59,868 bases of DNA from Planctomycetota bacterium (GTDB taxonomy: Bacteria > Planctomycetota > Phycisphaerae > Phycisphaerales > UBA1924): the NCBI GenBank assembly GCA_030950285.1, contig JAUZRR010000043.1:1-59868 (forward strand), written 5' to 3'. The notes below the pieces were generated by a model. That model ran no database searches. It saw only the letters and a list, made by a program, of their open reading frames with translations, and was not told the origin of the DNA. Positions 59,670 through 59,868 of this stretch are shown here, piece by piece. Position 1 is the stretch's first letter. Each line of letters opens with the position of its first letter. The translations under genes were made by a program, and so were the position numbers.

Positions 59670-59868
59670 TCAGCAACCAGCATTCCAATCATTGAGGAAC
59701 GAGATCACATCAATCGTATCGACCTGACCGTCACAGTTGTGGTCGGCATTGGCATTCCCCGCACTCCAGTCGTTGAGGAATCCAATCACATCCAGCGTGT
59801 TCACGGTGCCGTCAATGTTGTAGTCACCCCGCCCGCACGCCCCGAGGATCATCCGAACCTCGAACACA
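59670..59868 (-). CDS. C-terminal end of another GC-type dockerin-like protein (partial)
   Basis: At least 66 residues, open to the right edge; the N-terminus and any signal peptide lie outside the window. A GTG/ATG inside the visible part is not a plausible start because the domain begins immediately. Two Ca-loop repeats, DYNIDGTVNTLDVIGFLNDW and DHNCDGQVDTIDVISFLNDW, follow a Cys and end NAGC. It shows that the island continues to the right. Confidence 0.85.
   Translation of the reverse strand, partial: VFEVRMILGACGRGDYNIDGTVNTLDVIGFLNDWSAGNANADHNCDGQVDTIDVISFLNDWNAGC

Overview
The window reads as a piece of a planctomycete chromosome, most likely class Phycisphaerae. Base composition is GC-rich. 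Secreted proteins end in a dockerin-like Ca-binding module with repeated 'NTQDVLAFLNAW' motifs and a terminal Gly-Cys, a signature I associate with Phycisphaerales. Prepilin-type proteins are scattered through it, there is a DUF11/OmcB-like cysteine-rich lipoprotein reminiscent of the related Chlamydiae, and palindromic repeats sit between genes. No tRNA, rRNA, CRISPR array, prophage or insertion sequence was found.

Layout. 1-5.8 kb: a prepilin-like gene followed by comEC (running off the left edge), divergent from a YrdC/Sua5-like + low-molecular-weight phosphatase fusion translationally coupled to rpiB. 5.9-8.3 kb: an ECF sigma factor, its probable membrane anti-sigma factor and a DUF4870 protein. 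8.6-11.5 kb: a structured intergenic stretch, a P-loop/deoxyribosyltransferase-like protein and sucD. 11.7-16.4 kb: the OmcB-like lipoprotein, a frameshifted mscL, a TauE/SafE transporter and dinB. 16.4-19.1 kb: a lower-GC four-gene unit on the minus strand (MauE-like membrane protein, 10-cysteine secreted peptide, one-TM protein, prepilin) behind a promoter whose spacer is a run of 11 G. 19.1-24.6 kb: FHA-GAF histidine kinase, divergent AAA ATPase and holA, and a lipoprotein. 24.9-32 kb: clpC, an ABC permease and two paralogous methyltransferases flanking a zinc-ribbon membrane protein. 32.2-37.7 kb: recR-rpoN, a dual-specificity phosphatase overlapping a GT39-type glycosyltransferase, and another methyltransferase.

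37.9-59.9 kb is an island of ten consecutive minus-strand genes. All encode exported proteins that end in the same dockerin-like domain: a small exported protein, a large WD/Kelch-like protein, a cupredoxin, three M12-type metallopeptidases, a subtilisin, two tandem duplicated M36-like peptidases, and a fragment cut by the right edge. Most have their own intrinsic terminator, so they look like separately transcribed members of one extracellular degradation or surface set.

Most noteworthy: the candidate phase-variable promoter at about 19.0 kb and the operon it would switch; the terminal-cysteine dockerin island; the fusion of a degenerate YrdC domain to a phosphatase with the arginine-phosphatase-type P-loop, in the same window as clpC; and an mscL frameshift explained by a deletion between short direct repeats.
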